From: Oscarella lobularis
Lineage: Eukaryota > Porifera > Homoscleromorpha > Homosclerophorida > Oscarellidae
DNA: 64,000 bases
Reading direction: 5' to 3'
NCBI RefSeq assembly: GCF_947507565.1
Contig: NC_089181.1
Span: 1,806,134 to 1,870,133, forward strand
Shown: piece by piece, positions 12,021-24,717 of the stretch
Position numbering within the stretch: position 1 is the stretch's first letter
How the letters are laid out: each line of letters begins with the position of its first letter
The notes under the pieces: generated by a model
The model's database searches: none
The model's input: the letters and a program-made list of their open reading frames with translations, nothing else
What the model was told of the DNA's origin: nothing
Translations under genes and position numbers: made by a program

Positions 12021-15000
12021 ATGCCTTTCCGACTTCGTCGTCGCCGGCGACACGGCTCCGGCAACAGCGTAGCCAGCGAAATCGACAAGACAAAGTCGAA
12101 ATCGCGGCGACGCAACAGCCTGTACAAGCCCGTTCAAATGCCGCCTATGCCGTCGAGCGAAGCCGAAGTCAACGAGAAATTCATCGAAGTCTTGGTGAGT
12201 TTACGTTTCCGCGAATCCCATGCCCCCCAAATTGTTTGCGTTGTCCCCGCACGTCCTCCTCCTTCCAGGACGAGTTCGATCTTCCCGCCGCGAAACGCGA
12301 CGAAATGTTTCGAATGCCGCTGGAAAAGAAATGGCAGCTTTACTGCTCAACGAAATTCGTAAGGGGAGGGAAAGGAAGGGAAATCGTACGATGGGACGCC
12401 TGCGTTAGCCGACGGGGGTTACCGATAGTTTCTCGCAGCGCACAGCGTGAGGTCTCTCTCCCTTGGCCCCCGCCGCGGCTCCTCTCATCCCCTGGCGCGT
12501 GCATTTCCTCTCGAACGCGATATCGGGGAGTCCGTATAGCATCCGCGTGCGGTCGCGATCGTAATCGCGCCTCGTCCGCGATCGTTGTCGCCCGTCGTCC
12601 TCGCGTTGTTGCCCGCGCCCGCTTTGTTTGTTATAAGTTTCGGCGGTGTCACACGCGTAACGCACGTTTGAATGGCTCGTTTCTCGCGAAGGCGCATTCC
12701 GACGAGGGAGATCGTCACGCGGATAAGAACGTCCAGCGCTACATCGATCAAGTGAAGGCGTTCACGCGGGTGCGAGCGTCGTCGCGACGAAAGATTTGAT
12801 TTTTTTTGTGTGTGTGTGGACGTCCGATTGTGTGCGAAGGATTCGTATCCCGAAAGTGAAAAGGAGCAGGAGAGTCGGACGAAGATGATGGACGGCTTGA
12901 AGACGGCGCTGCGAACGCAGCCGCAACGGTATCGGCCCACCGACATCTGTTACCAAAAAAATATGTTAAATTATTCATCTGCAATTTGCAGATTTGTCAA
13001 CCAATTTGTCGAATCGGACGGCATAAATTGTCTGTTGAATTTCCTACGCGAGATGAATCACGACACGAGGTGGGACACATATATGGAATTAGCCTCATCA
13101 ATCGCAAGATTCTTGTTCCACATATAGGCAGAGTTCCATTCACACGGCAGCCATAGGAAGCATCAAAGCACTTCTAAACAACACCGTACGTACTCCCCAT
13201 TCGATTGACAGCCACAATTATTACTCATTCATATTCAGTATGGAAGAAGGCACTTGTTTGCGCACAGCAGCGGAATCAACATCGTCTCGCAGAGTCTTCT
13301 CACGCAGAATTTGAAAACAAAGGTCGCAGGTCTGTCGTTGATGTCGTGCTGTGCACGGATGGCCAGCTGCAATTTTTCGTCTCGCTTCCCTCCCCAGTGT
13401 ATGAGATTCTCGGCGCCGTTTGTCTCGTGCCGGGCGGACACAAGCGCATCTTGCAAGCCATGTCTCATTTCAGGGAATATGCGTGCGAACGAGCGAGATT
13501 CCAGGTGAGAGCGTGCAAGTCGTGTCCAGTGCAATGCCAAGTCAAGATGTTTTGCAGACGGTTATCTTGGATCTCGATCGTTCAGCGAGCGAGTACAAGG
13601 ACGAAGTCAGTCTAAAGACGGCGATTATGTCCTTCATCAATGCAATTCTGAGATATGGTGCAGGAGAGGTTCGTCATTTCCTGTTCTCCTTTTTTTTTTT
13701 GATGTATTTATTTTTCTCTCGTAGGATTATTTGGAATTTCGAGTTCATCTTCGATACGAGTTGTTGATGCTCGGTTTTCAACCTGTTGTTGACAAAATGC
13801 GACGTCAAAGCAATCCGGCTCTAGACCGGTAAAGAAAACTCGTTTCATCGCTCTTCATCATCATCACTGCCCATTTAGGCACATCGACTTCTTCGAACTG
13901 ATGCGGAAAGAAGACGAAACGGAATTGGCAAGTCGATTTGGAGTGGTAAGCTATCGATTGATCGATTGATTGATTGATTTTTGATTTAACACTATTGATT
14001 GTTTTGTGCAGCCCCACGTCGATGCAAACAGCGCTTCGGCGATGCTCGACGTCCTAAAGCGAAAGTTGACGTACACAGCCTCGTATCCTCATCTGCTTTC
14101 ACTCCTCCAACACTGCATTCTGATACCAGGTTATTGTGAGAGCGTTTCTATTGTGAAGTTGATGTGAGTTGTTGGTTTTTAGTCGAGGGCGACTACCGAG
14201 CATACAAGTGGCAGCTCCTCGACAGACTCGTTCAACAAGTCGTTTTACAGCAGGAGGGGCCCATCGATCCTGACACTGAACCGCTGCGAATCGACGTTCA
14301 CGATATTGTGCAGGGGTATGGGAGCGTCGTCATCAGTCGTTTTACACATTTTTTGGTCTCTGTAGTCTTGTTCGAGAAGAGGAGTTTAAGAAGTTGTCGA
14401 CTGAAGCCGAAGAGCTTCGAAAAGGTACCGGGATAGAAATTGTAGGCGAAGGCGAGAGAGATGCGACTGACTTCGGTTGCTAGCTCGTGGCGAGTTGACG
14501 GCGAAATTGGGAAAAAAGGAACGAGAGTGCGAAGTGCGAACGCGAGAGAAGGACGACATCAAAAAGGCGCTGAACAAAATCATGACGAAGCTGGAGAAAG
14601 AGCAGAAAGAATCGCGCGAAATCAAACTACGAGAGAAGGATCTCGCCGCTCAAGTTGCCGATTTGCAGTCTCGATTGAGCGGCGAGAGCGAATCGAAAGC
14701 TCGTCTCGAGGCTCTTCTCGAAAAAGCAAGCGGCGGTTTGTCTGACGATGCAAAGGCGCTTTTCGACGAGCAAGTGAAGAAAGAACTAGCAGCCGCGTCC
14801 GCTCTGTCGTCCTCCGCCTCCGCGCCGCCGCCGCCACCTCCGCCGCCGCCTCCGGGAGGCGCAGCCCCGCCCCCGCCGCCTCCACCGCCTGGACCGGGTG
14901 CACCTCCTCCTCCTGGTACTATTTGTTTGCATTGCGCGTGTCTGTATACATTGCAATTGAGACGGTTGCGCGTGTTTGTGTGTATAGGCGCTCCTCCCGT

Positions 15001-17124
15001 TCCGGGCGGCATGGCCTTTGGTCAGTCGCAGAAAAAGATTCCGAAGCCGTCGCATCCGCTCAAGTCGTTCAACTGGGCAAAGATGTCCGCCAATCAGGTC
15101 AAGGATACGGTCTGGAAGGATCTTGACGACGTCAAGGTTTGCTGTCACTTGAAGCTGTTTTCTTTTTTCCTCACGTCTTCCTCCTTAGACGTTTGGCCTT
15201 CTTGATTTGGAAGAGTTTGAAAGAACGTTTTCTGCCTATCAGAAGGTGAGACGGCCGTCTTCCAGATGATATCAGATAGTACAATGACCAAAAAAACAGA
15301 AAGAGGGCTCGACTGAAGACTTGTCCCAGTTGAAGTCCAAGCCGAAAGAATTGTCAGTGATCGATGGGCGACGAGCGCAAGTAAGATCCCTTTGCTTGGT
15401 GGTAGAAAAAAGGATGCACGTCTTCGCTGTAGAACTGCACAATATTACTCTCCAAGCTGAAGCTGAGCAATGAAGAGCTCAGACTCATTGCTTTGAGCAT
15501 GGACGATGACGACGAAGTGACGCCTGACATGACGGAACAGGTGCGAGATTTATCCTCTCCTCGAATTGTTTCCGCAACCTTTTTCTGTATTAGCTCCTGA
15601 AATATGTGCCACAACACGACGAAATCCAGCTCTTAGAAAGCCACAAGGATGAAATAGACAAAATGGCCAGAGCCGATCGTTTTCTCTTTGAAATGAGCAG
15701 GTCGGTTATAAGATAATATTTCTCGCTTTGTTTACCGACGACTGATGGTTCTTGGAGCAGAATCAACCACTATGATCAGAGGATGCAAGTCCTTTACTAC
15801 AAGAAGAGATTTCCGGAGCGTCTCATTGATTGCCGTCCCAAAGTCAACGGTGGGAGAATCTTTATTGCGATCGTTTGACGTATTATTCCTTTCGTGAAAA
15901 ATAGCCATTTTTCACGCTTCGAAGGAGGTATATCGAAGCAAACGGCTACGTCAACTTCTTGAGATAGTTTTGGCGTTCGGAAACTATATGAACAGAGGAG
16001 CCAGAAGCAACGCTTTTGGTAGGGCCGAGAACTTGCTTTCGCTGTCACTTCGAGAGATCCGTCGTCTCTTCATCTGTAGGGTTCAAATTGCCTAGTTTGA
16101 ATAGGATAATTGACACGAGGGCGAGCACGGACAAGAAGATGACTTTGCTGCACTATCTCATTGAAACTTTGGAGAAAAGGGTAAGCCAGCGCGCTGCAGA
16201 TTGACATCGCTCGTACGCTGATCTTCCTTAGTTTCCCGACGTCGTAAATTTGGAAAACGACATGCCAAATGTTAGAGAAGCGGCGAAAGTGAAGTAAGGC
16301 AAAAATAGATGCTTTGGTCTCTCAAGCTAATATTCGCGTCTCAGTCTCGTCGAATTGGAGAAGGAAATGCTGGCCCTTCGCCAGGGAATGGCCAACGTCA
16401 CCAAAGAGCTCGAATACCAACAGCGACAGACAAGTCGCGACTTGGGTGATCGTTTTTCTGACGTCATCGGCGACTTTGAGGTGGCCGGATTGGTTCAACT
16501 GGCTGAAGTGGAAGATAAACTCATCGACTCCAAGACTCAGGTAACTTGGAAGGCGAAAAAGCAGCCAAAAAATCTTGATACCTCTCCCCCCAGTTTAACA
16601 AAACGGTTGCCTTGTTTGGCGAGGATCCCTTTGCAACACAACCGGACGACTTCTTCGGAACGTTTTCAGTCTTCTTTCAGTCTTTTGACGTATGCTCTCT
16701 GCTAATGACTGCGTAGACATTTGGTCAACGCTGATGCGTGTGTTCCTAGGAGGCGCGCCAGGAATTGGCGGCGATGCGCAAGAAACGCGAAGAAGAAGCG
16801 CGCAAAGCGCGAGACCTTGCCCAGGTAAAAACGTCCAAAATCGAAACCTTTTGTCTTCCCTAACGTCCGCCCCAACTGCAGCAGCAAAAGGAGCGCGAGG
16901 GTCGCTCGTCCGTGAATCGGAAATCGAGCGGAAAGCGAGGAAAGGCGGCGATGGACGGCAACGGCAAGGAGAGCGGCGAGTTCGACGATCTCATCTCGGC
17001 ATTGCGCACCGGCGACGTGTTCAGCGAAGAATTGAATCGCTTTCGCAAGAAACACGATCGTCGCACGTCGTCGACGAAGTCCCCGAGACGAGTAATAAAT
17101 GACACCCGAGAAAGATATCACTAA
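12021..17124 (+). CDS. DAAM1: DAAM-type diaphanous-related formin
   Basis: Multi-exon gene (about 17-20 exons). Exon 1 begins at ATG 12021 and ends at 12194; exon 2 is 12269-12358. The GBD/FH3 part shows DELDLP-like [13 protein letters not shown] and [11 protein letters not shown], both typical of DAAM. Armadillo-type exons follow ([20 protein letters not shown] near 12990, [14 protein letters not shown] near 13410), then a coiled coil (14480-14800), the FH1 polyproline run (about 14820-14920) and the FH2 domain starting with [11 protein letters not shown] (15050). The C-terminus has a DAD helix, [15 protein letters not shown] (about 16981-17020), followed by a basic tail, stop 17122-17124. 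DAAM nucleates and elongates actin filaments downstream of Rho and Dishevelled; the DAD binds the N-terminal part for autoinhibition. All expected modules are present. Convergent with the unidentified gene at 17327. Upstream in-frame GTG codons were not used as the start. Confidence 0.9.
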
Positions 17125-17326
17125 AACGACAACGACCCTCTGTAAAGCTAATCTCTCCCCCTTTCTCCGTTACTTCTTTTTTTTTGGGTGCATGGCGGCG
17201 GGGATGGCAATCAGACGTTTTTTGCGCTGGTTGTTCGATATTCTTTCAGACGTTGTTAGATGATACACAGACGGTTTTTTTGTAGTTAGTGAAGGCATTT
17301 TTTTTAGTCGCCCCGCTGGTTTTGCT

Positions 17327-18210
17327 TTAGTAAAAGTCGGGCGTGTTGTCGTCACGTTTCCTTTTCAGCGCTTCGATGTGAGCCATTCCCTGGAGGGTGA
17401 GCGCGTCGTCTGGCCCAAGATAGTGGCGATACACTGTTGATGAGAAAAAAGAAGCGTGTTGCAATCTCTCTCATTGAGAGGTTAATTTTTTTCACTTTGG
17501 ACTGCTTTTTGGACGATTGGAATGGCGTCGTCGAGAAGGTCGGCAAAGAGGGTTTTGGGAATCTTAATTTTTTAATTTAAATTCGATTAATAAAATTGCC
17601 TTGCTTACTTCCGTGCAGGCTCGAATCACCTGCCTGTCGAGAGTCTCTTGGTGCTCATTGTTCTCGAGAAAGACATAATTCGTCAAATGTCGAGTGCGAA
17701 AAGGTCGGTCGACTCACTTGAGCTATCGAACGATTCGCGAGCATCTTCTGGGCAATTGTACGACTTTTCCATTTTCTAGCCGTCGATACAAGAACGGAAG
17801 CATCGAGTTCTATATATATCACGCCGACGTAGAAGAAAGAAAAAACAGATGAAAAAAAAAGATGAATTACTCTTGAGCGCTGAAGGCGCCCTTTCCTCTT
17901 CCTTCACATCCTTCTCTTCTTTCTCCGTCGAAGCTGGAAGTGTCGCTTCTACTTCTTCATTTTTCGACTCGGAAGCGATTTTTTCTTCGTCGTCGTCGTG
18001 ACTGTGCGCAGCGGCGTCATTTTCTACCTGGTGTCCGCTCACGGAGTCGCGCGACGACGACTCGGAGCAGATCTGTGCCAGTGCACGTGGTTTAGGCTTC
18101 CTGGTGTCTTTCTTATGCGATCGGCATGCGTGCACCTCTTCTTCTACTATTTTTGAAAGTCGAGGCTCCGATCGGGATCGATTTGGACCGTAGTCACGCG
18201 AAGAAATCAA
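17327..18210 (-). CDS. Unidentified protein, multi-exon, acidic N-terminal part
   Basis: I do not recognise this gene. Four 3' exons join cleanly: about 17780-17723 (KWKSRTIAQKMLANRSIAQ), about 17680-17610 (NNEHQETLDRQVIRACTE), about 17565-17500 (IPKTLFADLLDDAIPIVQKA) and 17433-17327 (MYRHYLGPDDALTLQGMAHI, then IEALKRKRDDNTPDFY and TAA). Upstream, 18210-17870 has a long open frame rich in Glu, Lys, Ser and Asp, starting MISSRDYGPNRSRSEP. That frame does not splice in phase with the next exon, so the 5' model is unsure; another frame ending in KGAFSAQ does join. The C-terminal residues look helical, with a weak TPR-like phrase (YLGPDDALTLQG). Convergent with DAAM; RTF1 lies upstream on the same strand. 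Confidence 0.45.
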
Positions 18211-18574
18211 GCGAGGTGGTGGAAATGATCTAGAGTGAGGTGTATCGGCGATTCCCGGCTACGAGAGGCCGATTGTTGTACTCTACACTTCTTTCGTCTA
18301 CCTCGGGTCCTTTTCCGACTCCATTCGCTTACGAAAAAAGAGAAGAAACGAACGGGTGATTTTCTGTCAGCGTCACGTAGACAGTTGCGCACGCGCACTA
18401 TCGAAGCATGAGGGACGTTGACGTGTGTATTGTTCCTGGTTCCAGTACTGTACAGTGCGCGAACAGAGGAAAGAGAAGCGTAGTGTAGGGAAATTTCCGA
18501 TAAAAAATCGTGCAGATAGTAGAAAAGGCACCTTTTAAGCCCTCGGCTATCGGGCGTAGAAACGTCCATTCAAA

Positions 18575-21418
18575 TCAAATGAGACCACGCCGTTTCTTGT
18601 AGTCGCTCAAATTCAGAGATCGTCGCGAGGCGCTAGCCTCCTTCGGTGGAGCCGAAACGATTCTTGGTTTGCTCACTGAAGCGACAGCTGCAAGGAACAA
18701 GAATGTGCACTGAAATAAATGCCAAACGTGGCGAGAAGGACAAAGGATATCCAACACAAAACTACAACGTGTCACCAACACACATGCATCTAACGCAGAC
18801 CTAAAGTGACCTTCCGTTTACCTTGAGCGGGCTCAGGAATAGCAACGTCAATGTTGATGTCAAAGTCGTGAGCAGCATAGAGATCAGATGACAATTTGCT
18901 CCCACTCTGCCCTACAGTTGGGTCCTCAACCGAGCTCCGCCGACTTTCAGAGCCCTTCGTCTCTTTCTCATCCGACGTTTCCTCCTGATACATCAATTTG
19001 AAGAGAGACTGACCGCACGACTACCTAAGCAACCTTATCATTTGCCGGTTCTTCTTTTTCCTCGCCTGCCAGTGACATAGCCAAGGCAGCTGATAAGCCG
19101 GATTCCTTTGTCTAAAGTCGTCAATCCACAATCTGCCAATCGTTCTAATTTATTCCTTGCCTTCGTTACAAGCGTCGGCGTGCATTTCCGCCTCGTGAAC
19201 GGATCGCTGGCGGCTTTATTTGCCAAAGCCATTTCCTCAGCCAATGCTTTCTCGGCTTCTATTAGATTTTTCTGTCTGTTCCTCGCGTTGATGTAGCTGC
19301 AAGAGCAGAATTTTAAGTCTAGTCTAATCCCCCCGCAGTTGGCACGTCAAGAACCTGATAGCACTTATTCCCTGGCTTCTCTGTTTGTCAAGCTGTTCAG
19401 CGCGATCTTCCAACTCGGACAGTCTCGTCTTTATCTCTTCCACCTTGTCCATCAATCCCTCGCTCTCGGCTACTTCCTATGAGAAAGAAACCAATCACCA
19501 AAGACTTCGGTTTGCTAGAGTTTTCATACAAGATCTCTTATGAGTTTGCTTTTTTGCACAGCGTAATTGTAAGGATTTTTGGCAAATTTTCGCTTTGCCG
19601 CCACAATCTGCTCAATCTCCTCGTTCTCAAAATTGTGCACCTTGGCCTTTTCAATGTCCTTTTGCTTCTGTTTTACGTGGCACATCAGAGGCAAAGGCAA
19701 ACGATTCTTTTCCATCTTGTTAGAATTAAACGGAACAATTTACAGAGCGATTCGTCATTCCACTTTTCTACGCTTACGTCTTGTTTCCATCTGGCAAATT
19801 CTGAGTCAGTGAAATCGCTGTTGGAAATGAACGCCATCCGAAATACTCTTTCCTGGACTCCGTGCCTTATAGAACAACAACAGGATTACAAAACAATTTC
19901 GCCGAGTTTTCTCCATCATTTTCTTACCGTAATTTCAAACCGAGATTAGTTCGGGTTTTTCCCAAAGTGTACACTTTGTGAGTCTCAATGACGTCCATCA
20001 CCTCCGCAACCTAAAGCCCACTCAATTATTAAAATAATCAGACTTGACTTCTTCTCACTCTATAAACAGGCGTTCCTTCGTTCTGCCCAATTCCAATTCG
20101 AACGTAGCACCCAAGTATGGTATCCTTAAAAAACGGCATGTGCACCCAACTAAAAATGTATACCAACCTAGAAACAAAGACTCCAAAGAAAGATACCACT
20201 CACTATTCCAACTTGTGTCGCGACAGCCGAATCCGACCCAACTCCTCCTTCGTCTCAACAGGTCTCAAAAGAGACTTTTCCGGCGATCTTGAGAAAAAAC
20301 ACGAGACACGTGAACGCAGGAAATTCAAAAAGGCGACCAGTAGTCTAACTCACACTGAATATTCCTTCTGGTCACCTGTCGCGTTTCCTGCATCATTACT
20401 GCCCCACGTCCCTTCCTCCTCTTCCTCTTCCTCCTCTTCCTCCTCCTCCTCGTCAGAAAATATCTCGCTCATCTTCAACGGCATCTTTTCGCCACCTCGA
20501 CCACCAGTCCCCTTACGCCTCTTATTCTTATCGGCCGTCCGCTTTGCCTTCAGCTCCTCCATAAGCTTCGACTTATGATCCTTGGTATTCGACTGCCGAT
20601 CGCGAAGCGATCGCAACGACGCCTTCGTCGTCGCATCGCCCCGCTCGTTTCCATGACGACGACGCTGCCTCTCGGCCCGCTTCTTCTTGCGTCGCATCTC
20701 CTGCTCCGTTTCGAAGCGCTCGCGAAGACGCTGCCGATTCTCGAATCGCTTCAGCAATTCGGCCTCGCGCTCCGCTTCGGTCATCTCGGCCAATCGCTGT
20801 CGATCGTTCGCGTCGCCGACCATGCGGTCGTCGAGACCGTCGTCGTACGCCGTCGCGTCGATCGACGAATCGGAGAAAATTTCGCCTTCCTCGTCGTCGT
20901 CGTCGTCCTCCTCCTCCTCCTCATCGTCGTCGTCCAGATGCGTCTGAGTGTGATTCATTTCTTCGTCCTCTTCGTTCTCATCCTCGTCTTCTTCCTCATC
21001 GCTGTTCTCCGTCGACGACGACGACGATGACGACGATTTCGATGCTTTTCGCTTTTTTCCCGTGCTCGTTGTACCGTCGCCGCCGCCTCTTTTTCGCTTT
21101 CCTTTCGATTTGTTCGCGCGAGGACCGTTTACTGTCCACTACGCGACAGTTCGCCCCGTGTTCGGAATGGCCTTGCGATGTTGTTTTTACCTCGCCGTCG
21201 CTGTCTGATTCCGATGAGGCGCTGTCCGAGTCTCTTTTCGTCGATTTTGCGATCGTTCGGGCTCCTTGTGTCGAGGCGATGCTCAGGAACTCCTAGGAAG
21301 GAGACGTTACGCCGATGAAAAGTTGTGGCTTTGCTCATACTGAGTCTAGATCTGGAGAGTCTGAGTCGATCGGGTCGGCGGAGCCCGAGAATTTGGAGCT
21401 CTTTCCCCCTCGACTCAT
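18575..21418 (-). CDS. RTF1: RTF1, Plus3-domain subunit of the PAF1 complex
   Basis: Multi-exon. Starts [20 protein letters not shown] at ATG 21418 and ends [17 protein letters not shown], the signature C-terminus of RTF1, at 18575. In order it has Ser/Asp-rich acidic stretches, a charged helical region ([20 protein letters not shown], about 20800-20740), [13 protein letters not shown], then the Plus3 domain with IRLSRHKLE, an intron, and [20 protein letters not shown] (about 20150-20100). Later exons encode [11 protein letters not shown] (about 19200) and [13 protein letters not shown] (about 18870). RTF1 promotes elongation by RNA polymerase II and histone H2B ubiquitination; Plus3 binds phosphorylated SPT5. 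Start codon lies 57 bases from that of ZFYVE1 on the other strand. Confidence 0.92.
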
Positions 21419-21474
21419 TTTCCCTATCCGGGCCGAAACAACCTACGTCATCTAACGCACTCGTGTAAGAAACA
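21419..21474. promoter_or_regulatory. 56-bp bidirectional promoter between RTF1 and ZFYVE1
   Basis: Only 56 bases lie between the two start codons, which face away from each other. Any core promoters must overlap each other or the coding sequence. No TATA element is visible, which suggests initiator-type starts. The arrangement is seen directly; shared regulation is inferred. Confidence 0.6.
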
Positions 21475-24400
21475 ATGTCGCAAATGTGCGAGGATCGACT
21501 CGAATGCGATGAAAACGACCCTCCTGTAGCCACCATTAGATGCGAAGACTGCGGCAGCTACCAATGCGATGCCTGCTTTAGCAGAATTCACGACTTGGGC
21601 TCGGGACTTCGATCGCACAACCACCGACGTTTGAATCCCGAATTTCTGTCGTGCAACGGGTTCTGCAAGAAGGCCAACGTTGCTGAGAAATATTGTCGCG
21701 ACTGCCGACTGCGACTGTGCGTTTCGTGCGACGAGAAATTGCACTCGAAAGGCAAAAGGGTTCATCACGAGCGAGGTGACGTCACACTGAGCACGAATAA
21801 CGATTACGACGGCGAGAGCTCGCAAGGACGCATACAGCGACGACGACGAAAAAGCATCGACGACGATTTGGCCGAAGAACGCGACGACGACGACGTCGAT
21901 TTGGCGTTCGAAACGATCGGCACCCTCGAATCGTACGGGGAATCCCCCGTCGATCCTCCCCCCGGCGATGACGACGACGACGATGCTCCGCCTCGCGAAC
22001 ACAGCATTGAGACGAGTTCGAATCTGGCGAGAGAGAGCTTTTTGGGGAATTCAGACGAAGCTGAGATTCGTCGTCCTGACTGCAATAGCTTTCTTCTTGT
22101 TGACGGAAAAGAAAAATTGATGGTATGAACGAAAAGAAATATATGTCGATATGAACTTGCCTGACTGACTATTATACGCTAAATGTAATATTATATGCGA
22201 CCTCTCGCTCTCAAATGTTTCTCTTTTTTTGAAACATTTGGGGTGGACGAGTGGATACTGTAGTTCTAAAAAAATTCAGCGGAGATGCTTAATACGTGTA
22301 CTCACCTTTTCATTTATTTTTTATTTTCTAGTTGAGAAGTGCCGAGGAATTTGCCGAACAATTGAAATGCAGCGAGACGGAGCCCGTCAAGGTTGTGTGC
22401 ATTGTTGGAAATACGGGCGACGGAAAATCGCACACCTTGAATCACGCCTTTTTCAAAGGCGAATCCGTGTTCTCCACCTCGCCGCACCAGTCATCGTGCA
22501 CGGTGGGCGTCTGGAGCGCTTATGATCCGGAATTGAAGGCGATCTTTCTCGATACGGAAGGCAAGTTGGGCGTGCGGGAAGACGCCGACATGCACACGCG
22601 TCTTCTCATGAAAATACTCGCCGTATCCGATGTCATCATCTATCGAACGAAAGCCGAACGCCTACACAGCGACATGTACAAATTCTTGCAGGACGCGTCG
22701 GAGAGTTATCAACGCTTCTTCGCCAGCCAACTGAAGGCGACAGCCTCCAAGCTCAATATCAAAGACCAGCCAAGTCTCGGTCCAGCTTTGGTCGTTTTTC
22801 ACACAACGCAACACACGGATCCCCTTGGACAGTCTCCCGCCGGCGTATCGAAAAAAGGCGGCAGCGAGATTATGATGCGTTCGGCGTCTCGACGACAGGC
22901 GAAAGGAGCCGACGAAGCGCTGCGAAACGAGTTCGCCAAGGCGGGTGGCGAGCTGAGAGCCTATAGTTCAATTGGGTACGAAGGGTATAAGGTGGAGAAG
23001 AAGGACGCCGACCGCAGTCGTCATTCTTTTGAGGGATTGAACAAGAGAGTTAGGAGGCTCTTGCGCGATAAGGCGATTCGTTCCGCGAGGAATCCGCTCG
23101 TGATATTTAAGAGTCTTGAGGTTGGAGAAGCACTGGGAGAAAGTCTTGAATCAAACGTTGTTTTCTTTAGGAGTTGAATTCTAAGTTTAGTGGAAAGATT
23201 GAGAGAAACACTTGGGCCTTTCCTGATGAGTACTTCACATGTCAAATGAAATGCGAGTCTTGCGAGTACGTTTAGTTTATTGGAGAATTCAGCATTGACC
23301 CATTTCTTTCTTTAATCTGCAGAGCTCGCTGCGCTGAAACAATGAATCACCTGAAGGAAAACATTCCTCACAGGACGAATAAGAAGGCCTTGTGCTCATA
23401 CAGGCACGAATTTGAAAACAAGATTTTTCTGTGCAGGGTAAAAACGACCTCAGAAGTTGTACAGCGACACAATTAGTCTGTTGTTGTATTTATAGCAATG
23501 CAACGACGCTGGTAGGCGAAGTGTCGTTGTTCCCAAGACGGGCAGTTTCAAGGACGCGCCATGGGTGGGTCTGGTCAAATTTGCTTGGTCAGGGTAAGCT
23601 TTCAGGTGAATCTTATGATGCCTTTCCCCCATCTTTTGGCATCTACGTAGATACGTGCTGGAGTGCAAGAATTGTGCCGTCATTTATCGCAGTCGACAGC
23701 AATGGTACGGCAACAAGACGCCCGAAGAAATGGGTGCCGTCGTGACGGAAATCCAGCACGTTTGGCCAGGAGTAAATAGTTATATGTCCTCTTGGCGGCA
23801 TCAAAGTTACGATTCGTTTTGTTTAGGAACCTATTCAGAGTGCTTCAACAGAAAATGCCGCTCGGCTCGTTTTGGAAGGCGTTGCGTCGGCAGCGAATCG
23901 TATTGGCCAGGCCACGTTACCAACGACGAATGCCCTTTCCGACTGGGTACAAGACAAACTTGCCCCATCCTATTGGGTTCCAAACTCCCAACTCAAAGTA
24001 AGCGTTGTATTCTTGGCAATTTCTCTCCTCGCTTACACTTCTCTACTCAAGAAATGCCACAGTTGCGCCAAGAAGTTCACCACCGAGCAAAGCAAGCATC
24101 ACTGCCGTAGCTGTGGCGAAGGCTTCTGTGACCCGTGCTCCATGAATCGAGCTGCTGTACCGTGGCGAGGCTGGGGCAGCGAGGAGGTGCGCGTTTGCGA
24201 TTCGTGCTACGAAAAAATTCAGGAAGACGACAAAGATGCTGACGCTGACGATCAACCGAACGACGTTCTACCGCGTCGCATGACGGAAGCGGTCCGATCG
24301 GCGTATGGAGCCGTCGCTAACGCAATGCAATATCCCAAGAAGGGTTTGGTCGACTCGGCGAGACCTCAATATTGGGTTCCCGACGAGGACATCGTCGACT

Positions 24401-24573
24401 GTTTTCTCTGTCGTGAAATATTCGGCGGGAATATCAGTCGGCATCACTGTCGAGCTTGCGGACAGGGGGTGTGCGAAAAATGCTCGCCGCATCAACGTTC
24501 CGTGCCGTCTCGCGGCTGGGATCATCCGACCCGCGTTTGCGACCGGTGCAACGAAAGAAAAGACCCTTTGTAG
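21475..24573 (+). CDS. ZFYVE1: ZFYVE1/DFCP1: P-loop NTPase with two C-terminal FYVE fingers
   Basis: Exon 1 (from ATG 21475) encodes a B-box-like zinc region (IRCEDCGSYQCDACFSRIH, then CRDCRLRLCVSCDEKLH), an acidic linker and SFLLVDGKEKLM. The next exon (about 22332-23150) holds the nucleotide-binding domain, with Walker A GNTGDGKSHTLNH and FLDTEGKLG. Further exons give YRSRQQWYGN and HVWPG. Two FYVE fingers follow at about 24050-24220 (CHSCAKKFTT, HHCRSCGEGFCDPCS) and 24400-24570 (CFLCREIF, HHCRACGQGVCEKCS), ending VCDRCNERKDPL. DFCP1 marks omegasomes, the ER sites where autophagosomes form; its FYVE fingers bind phosphatidylinositol 3-phosphate. Both fingers have complete cysteine sets and the basic HHCR motif, so lipid binding is expected to be retained. 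Head to head with RTF1. Confidence 0.93.
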
Positions 24574-24717
24574 ACTTATTAAGCCATTCGTAGGAGGTTG
24601 GTGTTGTGACGTTCGTTTTCCTATGCTTTACCTTCAAATGAATATTGATCGATTCATTGATTGATTGATTGAGCGAATTGGTAGATATCAACAGGAGCTT
24701 CCTCACAGCGTCGTCAA

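Noticed and set aside
13952-13982. gattgatt repeats (also 24650-24675)
   Set aside because: Short simple repeats in an intron and in the 5' flank; nothing further to support a function.
14786-15148. Long Gly/Arg-rich open frames on the minus strand
   Set aside because: They are the antisense of the DAAM FH1 polyproline and FH2 exons; composition explains the absence of stops.
20575-21030. Plus-strand open frames rich in Leu, Val, Ser and Arg
   Set aside because: Antisense shadow of the acidic RTF1 N-terminal exon.
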